A DNA stretch of 64,000 nt from JACVCJ01 sp052437175. Lineage in GTDB: Bacteria; Bacteroidota; Bacteroidia; CAIKAF01. Position 1 is the stretch's first letter. Each line of letters starts with the position of its first letter. The translations under genes and the position numbers were made by a program. The notes under the pieces are model-generated. The model was not told where the DNA came from. It did no database searches and saw only the letters and a program-made list of their open reading frames with translations. Below are positions 25,214 to 34,127 of the stretch, one piece after another. The stretch covers positions 248,001 through 312,000 of the forward strand of contig JBQVOK010000004.1 of assembly GCA_052437175.1 (NCBI GenBank). The letters run 5' to 3'.

Positions 25214-27613
25214 ATGAAAACGGCCTGGCTCACACTTGTCTTCTGCGGATTTCTTACGGGACCGGCACGGGCACAGGTGCAGGTCAGCGGCAGGGTAAGC
25301 GATGGCGAAGGACAGGCCCTGCAGGGCGCAGCCATTTACGTGTCGGGGAGTGGCAAAGGCACCAGCAGCGGTGCTTCGGGCGAATATAGTCTGCAGGGTT
25401 TGCCGGCCGACAGCCTGAGTATCGTTTTCAGCTATGTAGGCCATAAACCACAACGTGTATCCTTTTACGCAAGTCGCGATACGGTCATTAACATAAGCCT
25501 GCTGAGTCAGAACCTCAGCGGGGCACAGATACGTGCAGAGCGCCAGCTGGTTACCGAAAGGGTGCAGACCGGGGTGGTAAATTTACAAATGGCCGAAATA
25601 CAGAAACTTCCAGCACTTTTCGGCGAAACCGACATTATGCGGGCCCTTACGCTTACGCCGGGCGTGAGCAATGGTTCCGAAGGCAGTATGGGCGTGTACA
25701 TACGCGGGGGCTCGCCCGACCAGAACCTGGTACTGCTCGACGGTGTTCCGCTGTATAATGTGGCGCATATCCTGGGCTTTTTCTCCCTGTTCAATACCGA
25801 AACCATTTCACAGGTAGAAGTGATGAAAGGCGGCTTACCGGCCCGATACGGCGGCAGGCTGGCGGCGGTGACCGACCTGCAGGTGCGCAGCGGCGATCTG
25901 CAGAAGCACAATGCCGAATTCAATATCGGGTTGCTTACAGCCAAAGGCTTTGCCGAAGGACCGCTGAAAAAAGGAAGTACCTCGTACCTGGCGGGTGCAC
26001 GGGCCAGCTACATCAATCTCTGGGCCAAACCGGTAATGAAACTCATCAACGGCCGCAAGAACCTCATCGACGAAAATATAGAACCCGGCTTCGGGTTTTA
26101 CGATGCCAACCTGCATATCTTTCACCGCTTTTCTGACCGGACCCGTATCCGTTTTACCGGCTACTGGGGTTTCGACCGCATCAACAGCAAGGTCATCAAT
26201 CCCAGCGAACAGGACCCGGAGGAGACCCGTTTTATCTTCGATATGAGCTGGCAGACCCTGCTGGGCAGTGTAACCCTGGAGCACAGCCTGAGTCCCGACT
26301 GGAATATGACTGCCCGACTGGGGCTGGCCGATTTCGATTACCGCACCCAGCAATCCTTTATCCGCGTTTTTTACGTGGACGATTCGCGCAGCGGCTCGGT
26401 GAACAACTACTTCAGCCGTATACGCGACCACCATGCCCAGCTTACCTTTTCCGGCCGCCCGCATAAAAACCATTTTGTACGCGCCGGAATATCGTATATC
26501 TATCACCGCAACCTGGCCGACGGCAATACCTTTTCCGTGACCACAGACCCCCCAAAGGCGGTTCCGCCGCCGGGTACACCGGTATACGAAGGTCACGATC
26601 TTACCGCTTTTGCCGAAGACGAATGGCGTATCGCCTCTTTCCTGAAGGCCGGCATCGGGGTACACGGTGTGGCTTACCAGGTAAAACGCAGTTTTTACTG
26701 GGATGTACAGCCCCGCATTTCCCTGGCCTTTACGCCGTCGGAGAACTGGGCCGTTAAAGCCGCTTATTCACACATGTTTCAGCCCATCGGCATGCTCAGT
26801 ACCTTTGGTATCGGGCTGCCTACCGATCTGTGGGTGCCGGCCACGCCCAAAATAGCGCCCCAGCGTTCCAAAGAAGCCGTACTGGGCATTTCGGCCTCTT
26901 ACCCGGTAAAAGACGCCCGGCTCGAATTTTCGCTGGACGGCTACTACCGCCATATAGACGGGGTGCTGGAATACGTGGACGGGGCCGCTTTTGTAAACAA
27001 TGCCGACTGGCAGGACCTGGCCGCCCGCGGTACAGGCCGCGCCTACGGTGCCGAATTCATGCTGCGTAAGACCGGCAAAGTGTGGAGCGGCTGGATCGGG
27101 TATACGCTCTCCTGGAGCTACCGCAGGTTCGGCGAAATAAACGGGGGCGAATGGTTTCCCTACCGTTACGACCGCCGCCACGGGGTCAGCGTGGTGTTTT
27201 CCTGGGATATAAAACCGGGTATTTCTCTTTCGGCCTCCTGGATGTACGGCACCGGCAACTGGGTAACCCTGCCCGTAACGGCCTACAGCGGCTCGGCATC
27301 GGTAACGGATATTCCGCTGCTGATGCAGGGCGGAGCCTATGCCGAAGACATACAGAGCCGCAATAACTTCCGTATGCAGGCTTACCATCGCCTGGACCTG
27401 GGGGTTACTTTCCGAAAGACCAGAAAATGGGGCATACGTACCTGGACCATCGGAGTATACAATGCCTACAGCCGCAACAATCCTTTTCTCTATTTTATCG
27501 ATAACGACAAGGGAAATATTGTGCTGAAAAAACTCTCTCTTTTCCCGGTGATACCGGCTTTCAGCTATGGTATGAAGTTCGGGGACATAAAACGGAAAAA
27601 CCGGAAAAAATGA
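25214..27613 (+). CDS. TonB-dependent receptor with CarboxypepD-like N-domain
   Basis: This is an outer-membrane TonB-dependent transporter of 799 residues. It has a signal peptide (1-20, …GPARAQ) and a carboxypeptidase-D-regulatory-like domain (about 22-100, VQVSGRVSDGEGQALQGAAIYV). The plug domain follows (about 120-230, with MRALTLTPGVSNGSEGS, YIRGGSPDQNLVLLDGVPLYN and GGLPARYGGRLAAV), then a 22-strand-type barrel to the end. Its stop overlaps the start of the DUF4249 lipoprotein gene (ATGA). This receptor/DUF4249 pairing is common in Bacteroidota. The substrate cannot be told from sequence; the single-protein build differs from SusC, and no SusD is present. Confidence 0.92.
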   Translation: MKTAWLTLVFCGFLTGPARAQVQVSGRVSDGEGQALQGAAIYVSGSGKGTSSGASGEYSLQGLPADSLSIVFSYVGHKPQRVSFYASRDTVINISLLSQNLSGAQIRAERQLVTERVQTGVVNLQMAEIQKLPALFGETDIMRALTLTPGVSNGSEGSMGVYIRGGSPDQNLVLLDGVPLYNVAHILGFFSLFNTETISQVEVMKGGLPARYGGRLAAVTDLQVRSGDLQKHNAEFNIGLLTAKGFAEGPLKKGSTSYLAGARASYINLWAKPVMKLINGRKNLIDENIEPGFGFYDANLHIFHRFSDRTRIRFTGYWGFDRINSKVINPSEQDPEETRFIFDMSWQTLLGSVTLEHSLSPDWNMTARLGLADFDYRTQQSFIRVFYVDDSRSGSVNNYFSRIRDHHAQLTFSGRPHKNHFVRAGISYIYHRNLADGNTFSVTTDPPKAVPPPGTPVYEGHDLTAFAEDEWRIASFLKAGIGVHGVAYQVKRSFYWDVQPRISLAFTPSENWAVKAAYSHMFQPIGMLSTFGIGLPTDLWVPATPKIAPQRSKEAVLGISASYPVKDARLEFSLDGYYRHIDGVLEYVDGAAFVNNADWQDLAARGTGRAYGAEFMLRKTGKVWSGWIGYTLSWSYRRFGEINGGEWFPYRYDRRHGVSVVFSWDIKPGISLSASWMYGTGNWVTLPVTAYSGSASVTDIPLLMQGGAYAEDIQSRNNFRMQAYHRLDLGVTFRKTRKWGIRTWTIGVYNAYSRNNPFLYFIDNDKGNIVLKKLSLFPVIPAFSYGMKFGDIKRKNRKK

Positions 27614-28491
27614 AAAAAAGATACTGTCTATACCTGCTGATCGTATTTTTTGCCTCCTGCATCAAGGATGAGAGCGACCTGCTGCCTTCTGCCGTGCAGA
27701 AACCGGTGATCAATGCGCTGGTAACGCCGGCTCTGCCTTTTATTGCCTATGCCGATCTGAGCAAGGGCATACTCGATACTTCATCGGTGCTGCCCTATGC
27801 AGAAGCGCGCCTGGCCATATACGAAAACGAGACCCTGGTAGACAGCATGATGTACATAGATTCGCTGGGGCTTTATGTTGCCCGGCAGTTCACGTTTCCG
27901 CAGACGGGCAAATGTTATTCCATAAAAGGCAGCTACGGCACGTATCCCCTGCTGAGCAGCGGCACTTCCTGCCTACCTGCGCAGGCACCCATACAGCAAC
28001 TGATGCTGGACACCGCTTTCAGCGTGGAAGATAACCACAATACCTACCGCGTGGGCGTACAGTTCGGCGATCTTCCCGGCCCGGGCGACCTGTACCAGCT
28101 GAGCCTGTACCGGTACCGTCTCAATAAGCAGGGCGTATGGGAACTGAGTGCACGCTGTGTACGCAGTTCCTGGAATGCCGAATACAACGACCGTGAGCTG
28201 TGCGGGGGCCTTTATTTCAGCGATTCGTACCTGGGCTCCGGCGCATCGGAACTGATCTGGCTCGACAGCGGCATACGGCCTTCCGCCGTGCATCATCATG
28301 ATAGCCTGCAGCTCATTGTAGAGTTGAAGCACGCTTCGGCCGAATATTACCAGTATGCGCTTACATACGCCAAATACCTGCGCAACAAAGGCAGTATCTT
28401 TAATCAGCCGGCGCCGATCTATTCCAATATCAGCAAAGGGTACGGAATTTTTGGCACACTACACAGCTACAGAGATACGATCGTATTTTAG
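27610..28491 (+). CDS. DUF4249 lipoprotein partner of the receptor
   Basis: The 293-residue protein begins with a lipoprotein signal (LIVFFASC, Cys 17) followed by IKDESDLL. Its body matches the DUF4249 style: PVINALVTPALPFIAYADLSKGI, AEARLAIYEN, GLYVARQFTFPQTGKCYSIKG, then LYRYRLNK and a C-terminal block of aromatic strands. It has the expected length. It overlaps the receptor gene by 4 bases, so translation is coupled. It is probably tethered to the outer membrane next to the receptor; the ligand is unknown. Confidence 0.85.
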   Translation: MKKRYCLYLLIVFFASCIKDESDLLPSAVQKPVINALVTPALPFIAYADLSKGILDTSSVLPYAEARLAIYENETLVDSMMYIDSLGLYVARQFTFPQTGKCYSIKGSYGTYPLLSSGTSCLPAQAPIQQLMLDTAFSVEDNHNTYRVGVQFGDLPGPGDLYQLSLYRYRLNKQGVWELSARCVRSSWNAEYNDRELCGGLYFSDSYLGSGASELIWLDSGIRPSAVHHHDSLQLIVELKHASAEYYQYALTYAKYLRNKGSIFNQPAPIYSNISKGYGIFGTLHSYRDTIVF

Positions 28492-28577
28492 AGAAAAAAC
28501 AAAAAATTCTTTCCGCTATATCCCCGGCTATTTCTGCTTTGCGGACAGACGCTATATGTGGTTTGATACAAATACGT

Positions 28578-28585
28578 TACATTTG
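28578..28585 (+). promoter_or_regulatory. -7 promoter box upstream of the TraB/GumN gene
   Basis: TACATTTG is a full -7 match 82 bases before the ATG at 28668. A TTTG at 28562 is too close (12-base spacer) to be a normal -33. Confidence 0.35.
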
Positions 28586-28667
28586 CATCTTAAATTTTTT
28601 TAATTGTATATAACCAACCTTTGTTTTTTCGTTTTTATATATGCACGCAACGATCTTACCCCGCAAT

Positions 28668-31600
28668 ATGAAAAAAATCCTCTTGCTACTTGTTTTCCTG
28701 TGTTCATTTTTAGCTGTTTACGCCCAGGTTGCCGATAAGTATCCCGCCTTGCTGTGGGAAGTACGTTCACCCGGCGCTGCCAAACCCTCGTACCTGTTTG
28801 GTTCCATGCACGTAAGCAACCGGGTGGCCTTTCACCTGGACGATCCCTTTTACCAGGCCATACAGAATACAGATATAACCGCACTGGAACTGGAGCCGGA
28901 AGAGTGGGTGCGTAACTATTTTTCAGAAGAATATCCCATGTACCTGTATTCCGGGTACGAGGTACAATCGGCCCGCGAGCTGTATAAAAGCGTGTTCAGC
29001 CTGCCCGAATACAAGGTAAAGGACATTATGGAGTTTATGGCTTATGACCCGCGTGCCATCAACTATTTCCTGTTTCGCAAGCAACAGGGCAATGAGGGCT
29101 TTGAAGAAAGCACCTACCTGGATATGTACATTTACCAGCTTTCTAAAAAATTCCTGAAGCCGACCCTGGCCCTCGAAGATTTTAAAAAAGCGCGCAAACT
29201 TACCGACCAGGCCGATAAGGCCCCCGAGGATAAAGACCGTAAACTGAGCTATGAGATCCGCCGCGTGGCCATGAACAAGATCGAGGACGCCTACCGCTCG
29301 GGTCGCCTGGGTATGCTGGACTCGCTCAACAACCTTACCCAGTCTAAAATGTATCGCCGCTATATGCTGGACCTGCGCAACGAGATGATGACCAATACCA
29401 TCGACTCGGTGATCCGCAGCGGAAAGACCATTTTTGCCGCCGCCGGTGCCGCACACCTGCCAGGGAACGAGGGTATCATCGAAATGCTGCGTGCAAAGGG
29501 CTATTCGCTTACACCGGTGGTGATGAACAGCCAGCATGTAAAAAAATCGTCGGTGCTCAAAATGGAGCAGAAGATCGCTCCGCCCAAAATGGTGGATTTT
29601 GCCTCCAACAAAGGCGACGGTATCCGTAGTAAAATGCCGGGTACGGTCATTGAAATGAACTCGCCGTATTTTTCGTCCTACACCAGCCTGGACCTGGGCA
29701 ACGGAGCTTTCCTGATCATCGATGTGCTGCAGACCGGGGGCGTATTCCTGGATTACGATCCGTACAAAATGCACGCCCGGATGGATTCCCTGATCTCCGA
29801 GAGCATCCCGGGCAAGATCACTTATTCCAGCAAAAGCAGCCTGTTTGGCAACCCGGCGTTCGAAATACGTAACACGCTGCCCAGCGGCAACCAGGAACAG
29901 CGCTTTGTGATCCTGGCACCCTATCATATCATTTTTTACAAATTACAGGGCTCTCCGTCCTATATGGCCAGCCCGGTGGCCAAAACGCTGGTTAAGTCCT
30001 TCCAGGTGGTACAGGACGACAAGCAGGACCTGAAAACGGCCTGGAACAATTTTACCGAGGCCGGCGACAACAAGATGAACAGCGACGGACAGGTGGTGAA
30101 CGTATCGGTACGTCACAACTTCCTGTTCAAGAAAGACGGCATGCATATCTATGCCCGTCACCGCAGCTTCTCCGATTTTGACGCACTGGAAAAAGACAGT
30201 ATAGACGCCGCACTGATCCTGCAGGGCGTAATGAACAACCTGAAAATAAATACAGCACAGGCAAAAACGGAATACAGGACGGGCAGCGGGGTAGCCAGCT
30301 GTTACGATCCCAAACTGAAAGTGTACATTGAGATCCGTGCCAAAGCGCCCGATTACTGGTGTTTCCTGGCCAAGGGCAGCGAAAGCGATACCCGCAGTGC
30401 CGTTTCTTCACTGGTAACCCGTGACTTTTCGTACTGGGTGCTGAACGAAGAAAAAGAGGTGACCGACAGTACGTCCTATTTCCGCACAAAGACTGTATTA
30501 CAGAAGCCGGAAGGCTCTTCTTCGGGAAACGGCTACAGTTTCTGGGACATGGGCTATGATGAGGATGAGAAGGATCTGAAGGTGTTCCAGCGTGAGGATC
30601 AGCAGTTCTACCTCGAAGACCGTGTGGGACACCGCGTAATGAGCGTGGATTTTGTAAAATACGGCGTGAATGATTACGTGGATAGCCTGCACAAGATATT
30701 TGATAACATCGTAAATGAAAAAGTATACGGTTTTCAGAATTTCGGCCGTTTCAGCTGGGACTTTTTCGGAGGAGGCGTGTCCCGGGACAGTGTGCGTGAT
30801 AAAGAACTGGTGCTGAATAAAGAAGAACTGAAAAAGGAGGGGGAGCGTTATTCCATGGCGGCCCACGTGCACCTGAAAGGCGCCGAGTACCCGCAGCTGC
30901 ACCTGAAAATGATGCACCAGGGAAACAAGACCTACTGTTTTTCATGGCTTACCTATGCCCCCGGAGATCAGCGTGATACCTGGTCGCAGAAGGTGATTTC
31001 CAATTTTGAGATGCTGCCCGATACCAACAGCCTGCAGTTTGACCCGCTGGCCAAACAGGGCCGTTTTATCCTGGACCGCATCGAGGCCAATGACTCCTCG
31101 CTCATCAAATACTATAAGAACGAAAACTACTATATGAGGTCGGGTAATTTCTCCGCTTCAGACATGCCCCAGGTAGAACGGATCATCCGCCGGGCTGCCA
31201 CGGCTAAAAAAGAGATCGAACTCAAAAAGCGTCTCATTACCATTTATGCCTCCTTTTACGATACACGTCGTTCTGCCGTACTCAGCGAACTTTACAACAG
31301 CTGGGCAGACACGGCCGATTTCCAGGAGGCACTGATCGACGGACTTACGTCAAGATACCGCGCCGAGAGCCTGACCAAAGGGTATGAGCTGTTTAAACAG
31401 AATCCCTTCTTTACGAACGGCGATGCCTACGATTCCTACGGGGCCACGTACTCCCTCTTCCACGGCTGCGCCACCAATGACACGGTGGCCCGCAGGGTAT
31501 TCCCGGATATCCTGAAATTCAGCCGTTACGAAGACTTTAAATCCCATATCTACGAGGTTACGGCCCGTGCGCTCGACAGCAGTTACGTAAGCTGGGAGCA

Positions 31601-32324
31601 GCTGAAACCTTACCACGGCATTATTTACGACGACCTGATGATGGCCCTGCGCAAAGATATCTCGGGTAATATCCTGGACCCGGAAAAGGCCGAGATCAGC
31701 AGCAACCTGGAAACCATGCTGCCTTTTGCCCGCCATTTCCGCACGGACGAAAAAATGCTGGCCCAGCTGCGTAAGATCAAAGCCTATAAGTTTACCGGAT
31801 ATTATATACCGCTGATCGAGAACAAGATCGTTTTCGGGGGTATTATGGACTCCAGTTACGTAGATTCCCTGCTGTACGACAAAAAATCGGCCGAAATGGC
31901 CTATGAGTTCCTGCAGCTGGACGAGAACCGTAACCGCCTCCGGTCTATAGATACCCTGCGCTTCCTGAACGCCTACCTGCTTGCCTCAGAGGGTAATTCC
32001 TACTATTACGGCGAGGAAGAAGACGAAGATCAGGATGAAAAAGTATATGAACTGAAAGAGACCCAGCATTTCGGGAAAACCACCTTTTATGTGTTCCGGG
32101 AACTGGACGAAAAGAACTATTCGCCGGAGCAGACCTATAAGATCGTGGTCTGGTCGCCCGAGGAAGAGATCGAAGTGAAAAACTTTAACTATATCCCTGA
32201 CGTGACGCGTAAAAGCCTCAGCGAGAAGCTGAACGCCCTGGTATTCGACGTAATGATCGAAGAGAGCCGCCGCATCCGGGCCGGTGGCAACTATGAGTAC
32301 TGGAGCGCCGAATATGAGTATTAA
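28668..32324 (+). CDS. Very long TraB/GumN-family exported protein
   Basis: From ATG 28668 the protein has 1,218 residues. It has a signal peptide (MKKILLLLVFLCSFLAVYAQ) and then a TraB/GumN (TIKI-like) domain over about residues 25-280. This domain carries the two GxxH-type motifs of the family: FGSMHVS near 46 and AGAAHLPG near 260, with the family's conserved Glu in TALELEPEEW. The remaining 900 residues match nothing I recognise. They contain repeated strands of the type FSSYTSLDLGNGAF and, in the last third, helical repeats, ending in an acidic patch (EEEDEDQDE) near 1,115. TraB/GumN proteins are usually about 300 residues, so this is a large extension. An ATG 27 bases upstream is possible but would place extra residues before the signal peptide. 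Confidence 0.78.
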   Translation: MKKILLLLVFLCSFLAVYAQVADKYPALLWEVRSPGAAKPSYLFGSMHVSNRVAFHLDDPFYQAIQNTDITALELEPEEWVRNYFSEEYPMYLYSGYEVQSARELYKSVFSLPEYKVKDIMEFMAYDPRAINYFLFRKQQGNEGFEESTYLDMYIYQLSKKFLKPTLALEDFKKARKLTDQADKAPEDKDRKLSYEIRRVAMNKIEDAYRSGRLGMLDSLNNLTQSKMYRRYMLDLRNEMMTNTIDSVIRSGKTIFAAAGAAHLPGNEGIIEMLRAKGYSLTPVVMNSQHVKKSSVLKMEQKIAPPKMVDFASNKGDGIRSKMPGTVIEMNSPYFSSYTSLDLGNGAFLIIDVLQTGGVFLDYDPYKMHARMDSLISESIPGKITYSSKSSLFGNPAFEIRNTLPSGNQEQRFVILAPYHIIFYKLQGSPSYMASPVAKTLVKSFQVVQDDKQDLKTAWNNFTEAGDNKMNSDGQVVNVSVRHNFLFKKDGMHIYARHRSFSDFDALEKDSIDAALILQGVMNNLKINTAQAKTEYRTGSGVASCYDPKLKVYIEIRAKAPDYWCFLAKGSESDTRSAVSSLVTRDFSYWVLNEEKEVTDSTSYFRTKTVLQKPEGSSSGNGYSFWDMGYDEDEKDLKVFQREDQQFYLEDRVGHRVMSVDFVKYGVNDYVDSLHKIFDNIVNEKVYGFQNFGRFSWDFFGGGVSRDSVRDKELVLNKEELKKEGERYSMAAHVHLKGAEYPQLHLKMMHQGNKTYCFSWLTYAPGDQRDTWSQKVISNFEMLPDTNSLQFDPLAKQGRFILDRIEANDSSLIKYYKNENYYMRSGNFSASDMPQVERIIRRAATAKKEIELKKRLITIYASFYDTRRSAVLSELYNSWADTADFQEALIDGLTSRYRAESLTKGYELFKQNPFFTNGDAYDSYGATYSLFHGCATNDTVARRVFPDILKFSRYEDFKSHIYEVTARALDSSYVSWEQLKPYHGIIYDDLMMALRKDISGNILDPEKAEISSNLETMLPFARHFRTDEKMLAQLRKIKAYKFTGYYIPLIENKIVFGGIMDSSYVDSLLYDKKSAEMAYEFLQLDENRNRLRSIDTLRFLNAYLLASEGNSYYYGEEEDEDQDEKVYELKETQHFGKTTFYVFRELDEKNYSPEQTYKIVVWSPEEEIEVKNFNYIPDVTRKSLSEKLNALVFDVMIEESRRIRAGGNYEYWSAEYEY

Positions 32325-32366
32325 CGTTAATTGTTAATCGACTGTGCGAAAATTCGCCGGAGGGTA

Positions 32367-32398
32367 TTTGTAAGGTGCTTTTGCTTTGCTTACCTTTG
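32367..32398 (+). promoter_or_regulatory. Promoter of pckA
   Basis: TTTG (32367-32370), a 20-base spacer and TACCTTTG (32391-32398) form a full Bacteroidota promoter, giving a leader of about 28 bases before the pckA ATG. Confidence 0.75.
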
Positions 32399-32430
32399 CG
32401 CTTTATTTTTAAATTCTCAGTAAATACGAT

Positions 32431-34044
32431 ATGACAGAATACGGCAAAAAGAGCCCGAACGCGAGTGTTGACCACCTGGGCATCCGCAATGTGGACAGTA
32501 TTTGGTGGAATGCTTCACCGGCAGAATTAACTGAAGAAACGCTGATCCTGGGCCAGGGATTCCTTACAGAAAACGGAACACTTGCCGTGGAAACAGGCGA
32601 GTTTACCGGCCGTTCTCCCAAAGACCGCTTTATTGTATGTGACGAAGTTACCGAAAACGCAGTCTGGTGGGGTGATATTAACATTAAGTTTGATGCAGCA
32701 AAGTTCGACCAGCTGCAGCAGAAAATGACCGCTTACCTGCAGGGAAAAGACATCTACGTGCGCGACAGCTACGTATGTGCCGATCCTGAATATCGTATGA
32801 ACGTACGCGTGGTAACCGAGTACCCCTGGAGCAGTATGTTCGCCTACAACCTGTTCCTGCGCCCTACTGACGAAGAGATACAGACCTTTGAAGCGGAATG
32901 GCACATCATCAATGCGCCCGGCTTTTACGCAAACCCCGCTGTGGACGGTACCCGCCAGCACAACTTTGCCATCCTGAACTTTTCTAAAAAGATCGTACTG
33001 ATCGGTGGTACAGGCTATACCGGTGAGATCAAGAAATCGATCTTCTCGGCCCTGAACTTTATCCTGCCGCATCAGAAAAACGTACTGAGCATGCACTGCT
33101 CAGCCAATATCGGCGTAAAAGGTGATACAGCTGTGTTCTTTGGTCTTTCCGGCACCGGTAAGACCACGCTTTCCAGCGACCCGGACCGTACCCTGATCGG
33201 GGACGATGAGCACGGCTGGAGCGACCGCGGTGTTTTCAACTTCGAAGGCGGCTGCTATGCCAAATGCATAGACCTTTCGGCAGAGAAAGAACCCCAGATC
33301 TACAACGCCATTAAATTCGGCGCCCTGCTCGAGAACATCGGGCTGCATCCGGGAACCCGCCAGGTAAATTACGCCGATAAGTCCATTACCGAAAATACCC
33401 GCGTATCGTACCCGATCGATTTCATCGATAACATCGTTACGCCCTCGGTAGGACCGGTTCCGCACAATATTTTCTACCTCACGGCCGATGCCTACGGCGT
33501 ATTACCGCCCATCAGCCGTCTTACCCCGGGCCAGGCCATGTACCACTTTATCAGTGGCTATACGGCTAAAGTGGCTGGTACAGAGGCCGGTGTGATCGAA
33601 CCCCAGGCCACGTTCTCCGCCTGCTTCGGCAGCGCCTTTATGCCCCTGCACCCGACCAAGTATGCCGAACTGCTGGGCAAAAAAATGAAAGAGAACGACG
33701 TACGTATCTGGCTGATCAATACCGGCTGGAGCGGTGGCGCCTACGGAGTGGGCAGCCGTATGTCGCTTAAATATACCCGTGCCATGATCACTGCCGCGCT
33801 CAACGGCGAGCTGGACAACGTGGGGTACACACAGCACGAGATATTCGGACTGTCGATGCCCAACAGCTGCCCCGACGTGCCTTTTGAACTGCTGAACCCG
33901 CGCGGTACCTGGGCAGATCCTGCCGCATACGATGCCGCAGCGCTGAAACTGGCCGGATTGTTCAAAAAGAACTTCGAGAAATATGCCGATTACGCCAACG
34001 ACGAGATCCTGGAAGGAGCTCCCAAAGCGGCGGTGAACGCATAA
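32431..34044 (+). CDS. pckA: Phosphoenolpyruvate carboxykinase (ATP)
   Basis: PckA interconverts oxaloacetate plus ATP with phosphoenolpyruvate, CO2 and ADP, the entry to gluconeogenesis. The 537 residues are the normal length. Visible motifs are TGRSPKDRFIV near 53 (substrate Arg), the kinase 1a P-loop GLSGTGKTTLS (about 237-247), the metal-binding LIGDDEHGWSD and FNFEGGCYAKCIDL. The gene has its own promoter and a terminator and appears monocistronic. Confidence 0.99.
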   Translation: MTEYGKKSPNASVDHLGIRNVDSIWWNASPAELTEETLILGQGFLTENGTLAVETGEFTGRSPKDRFIVCDEVTENAVWWGDINIKFDAAKFDQLQQKMTAYLQGKDIYVRDSYVCADPEYRMNVRVVTEYPWSSMFAYNLFLRPTDEEIQTFEAEWHIINAPGFYANPAVDGTRQHNFAILNFSKKIVLIGGTGYTGEIKKSIFSALNFILPHQKNVLSMHCSANIGVKGDTAVFFGLSGTGKTTLSSDPDRTLIGDDEHGWSDRGVFNFEGGCYAKCIDLSAEKEPQIYNAIKFGALLENIGLHPGTRQVNYADKSITENTRVSYPIDFIDNIVTPSVGPVPHNIFYLTADAYGVLPPISRLTPGQAMYHFISGYTAKVAGTEAGVIEPQATFSACFGSAFMPLHPTKYAELLGKKMKENDVRIWLINTGWSGGAYGVGSRMSLKYTRAMITAALNGELDNVGYTQHEIFGLSMPNSCPDVPFELLNPRGTWADPAAYDAAALKLAGLFKKNFEKYADYANDEILEGAPKAAVNA

Positions 34045-34061
34045 TTAAAAATATAGTGTGG

Positions 34062-34096
34062 AAAAAGCCATCCCCTGGGGGTGGCTTTTTTCTTTT
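34062..34096 (+). terminator. Terminator of pckA
   Basis: A stem AAAAGCCATCCCC paired with GGGGGTGGCTTTT and followed by a T-rich run starts 18 bases after the pckA stop. It lies between pckA and the ClC gene and argues against a ClC start upstream of it. Confidence 0.85.
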
Positions 34097-34115
34097 ATGC
34101 CCCGCCCGGAATGTC

Positions 34116-34123
34116 TACTTTTG
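34116..34123 (+). promoter_or_regulatory. -7 box 4 bases before the ClC start
   Basis: TACTTTTG matches TAnnTTTG and ends 4 bases before ATG 34128. A TTTT at 34093-34096, 19 bases upstream, could serve as a weak -33. Confidence 0.4.
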
Positions 34124-34127
34124 TTGC

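Noticed and set aside
34056..34127. Upstream start for the ClC gene
   Set aside because: The 24 extra codons would translate the pckA terminator hairpin; the ATG at 34128 is preceded by a -7 box.
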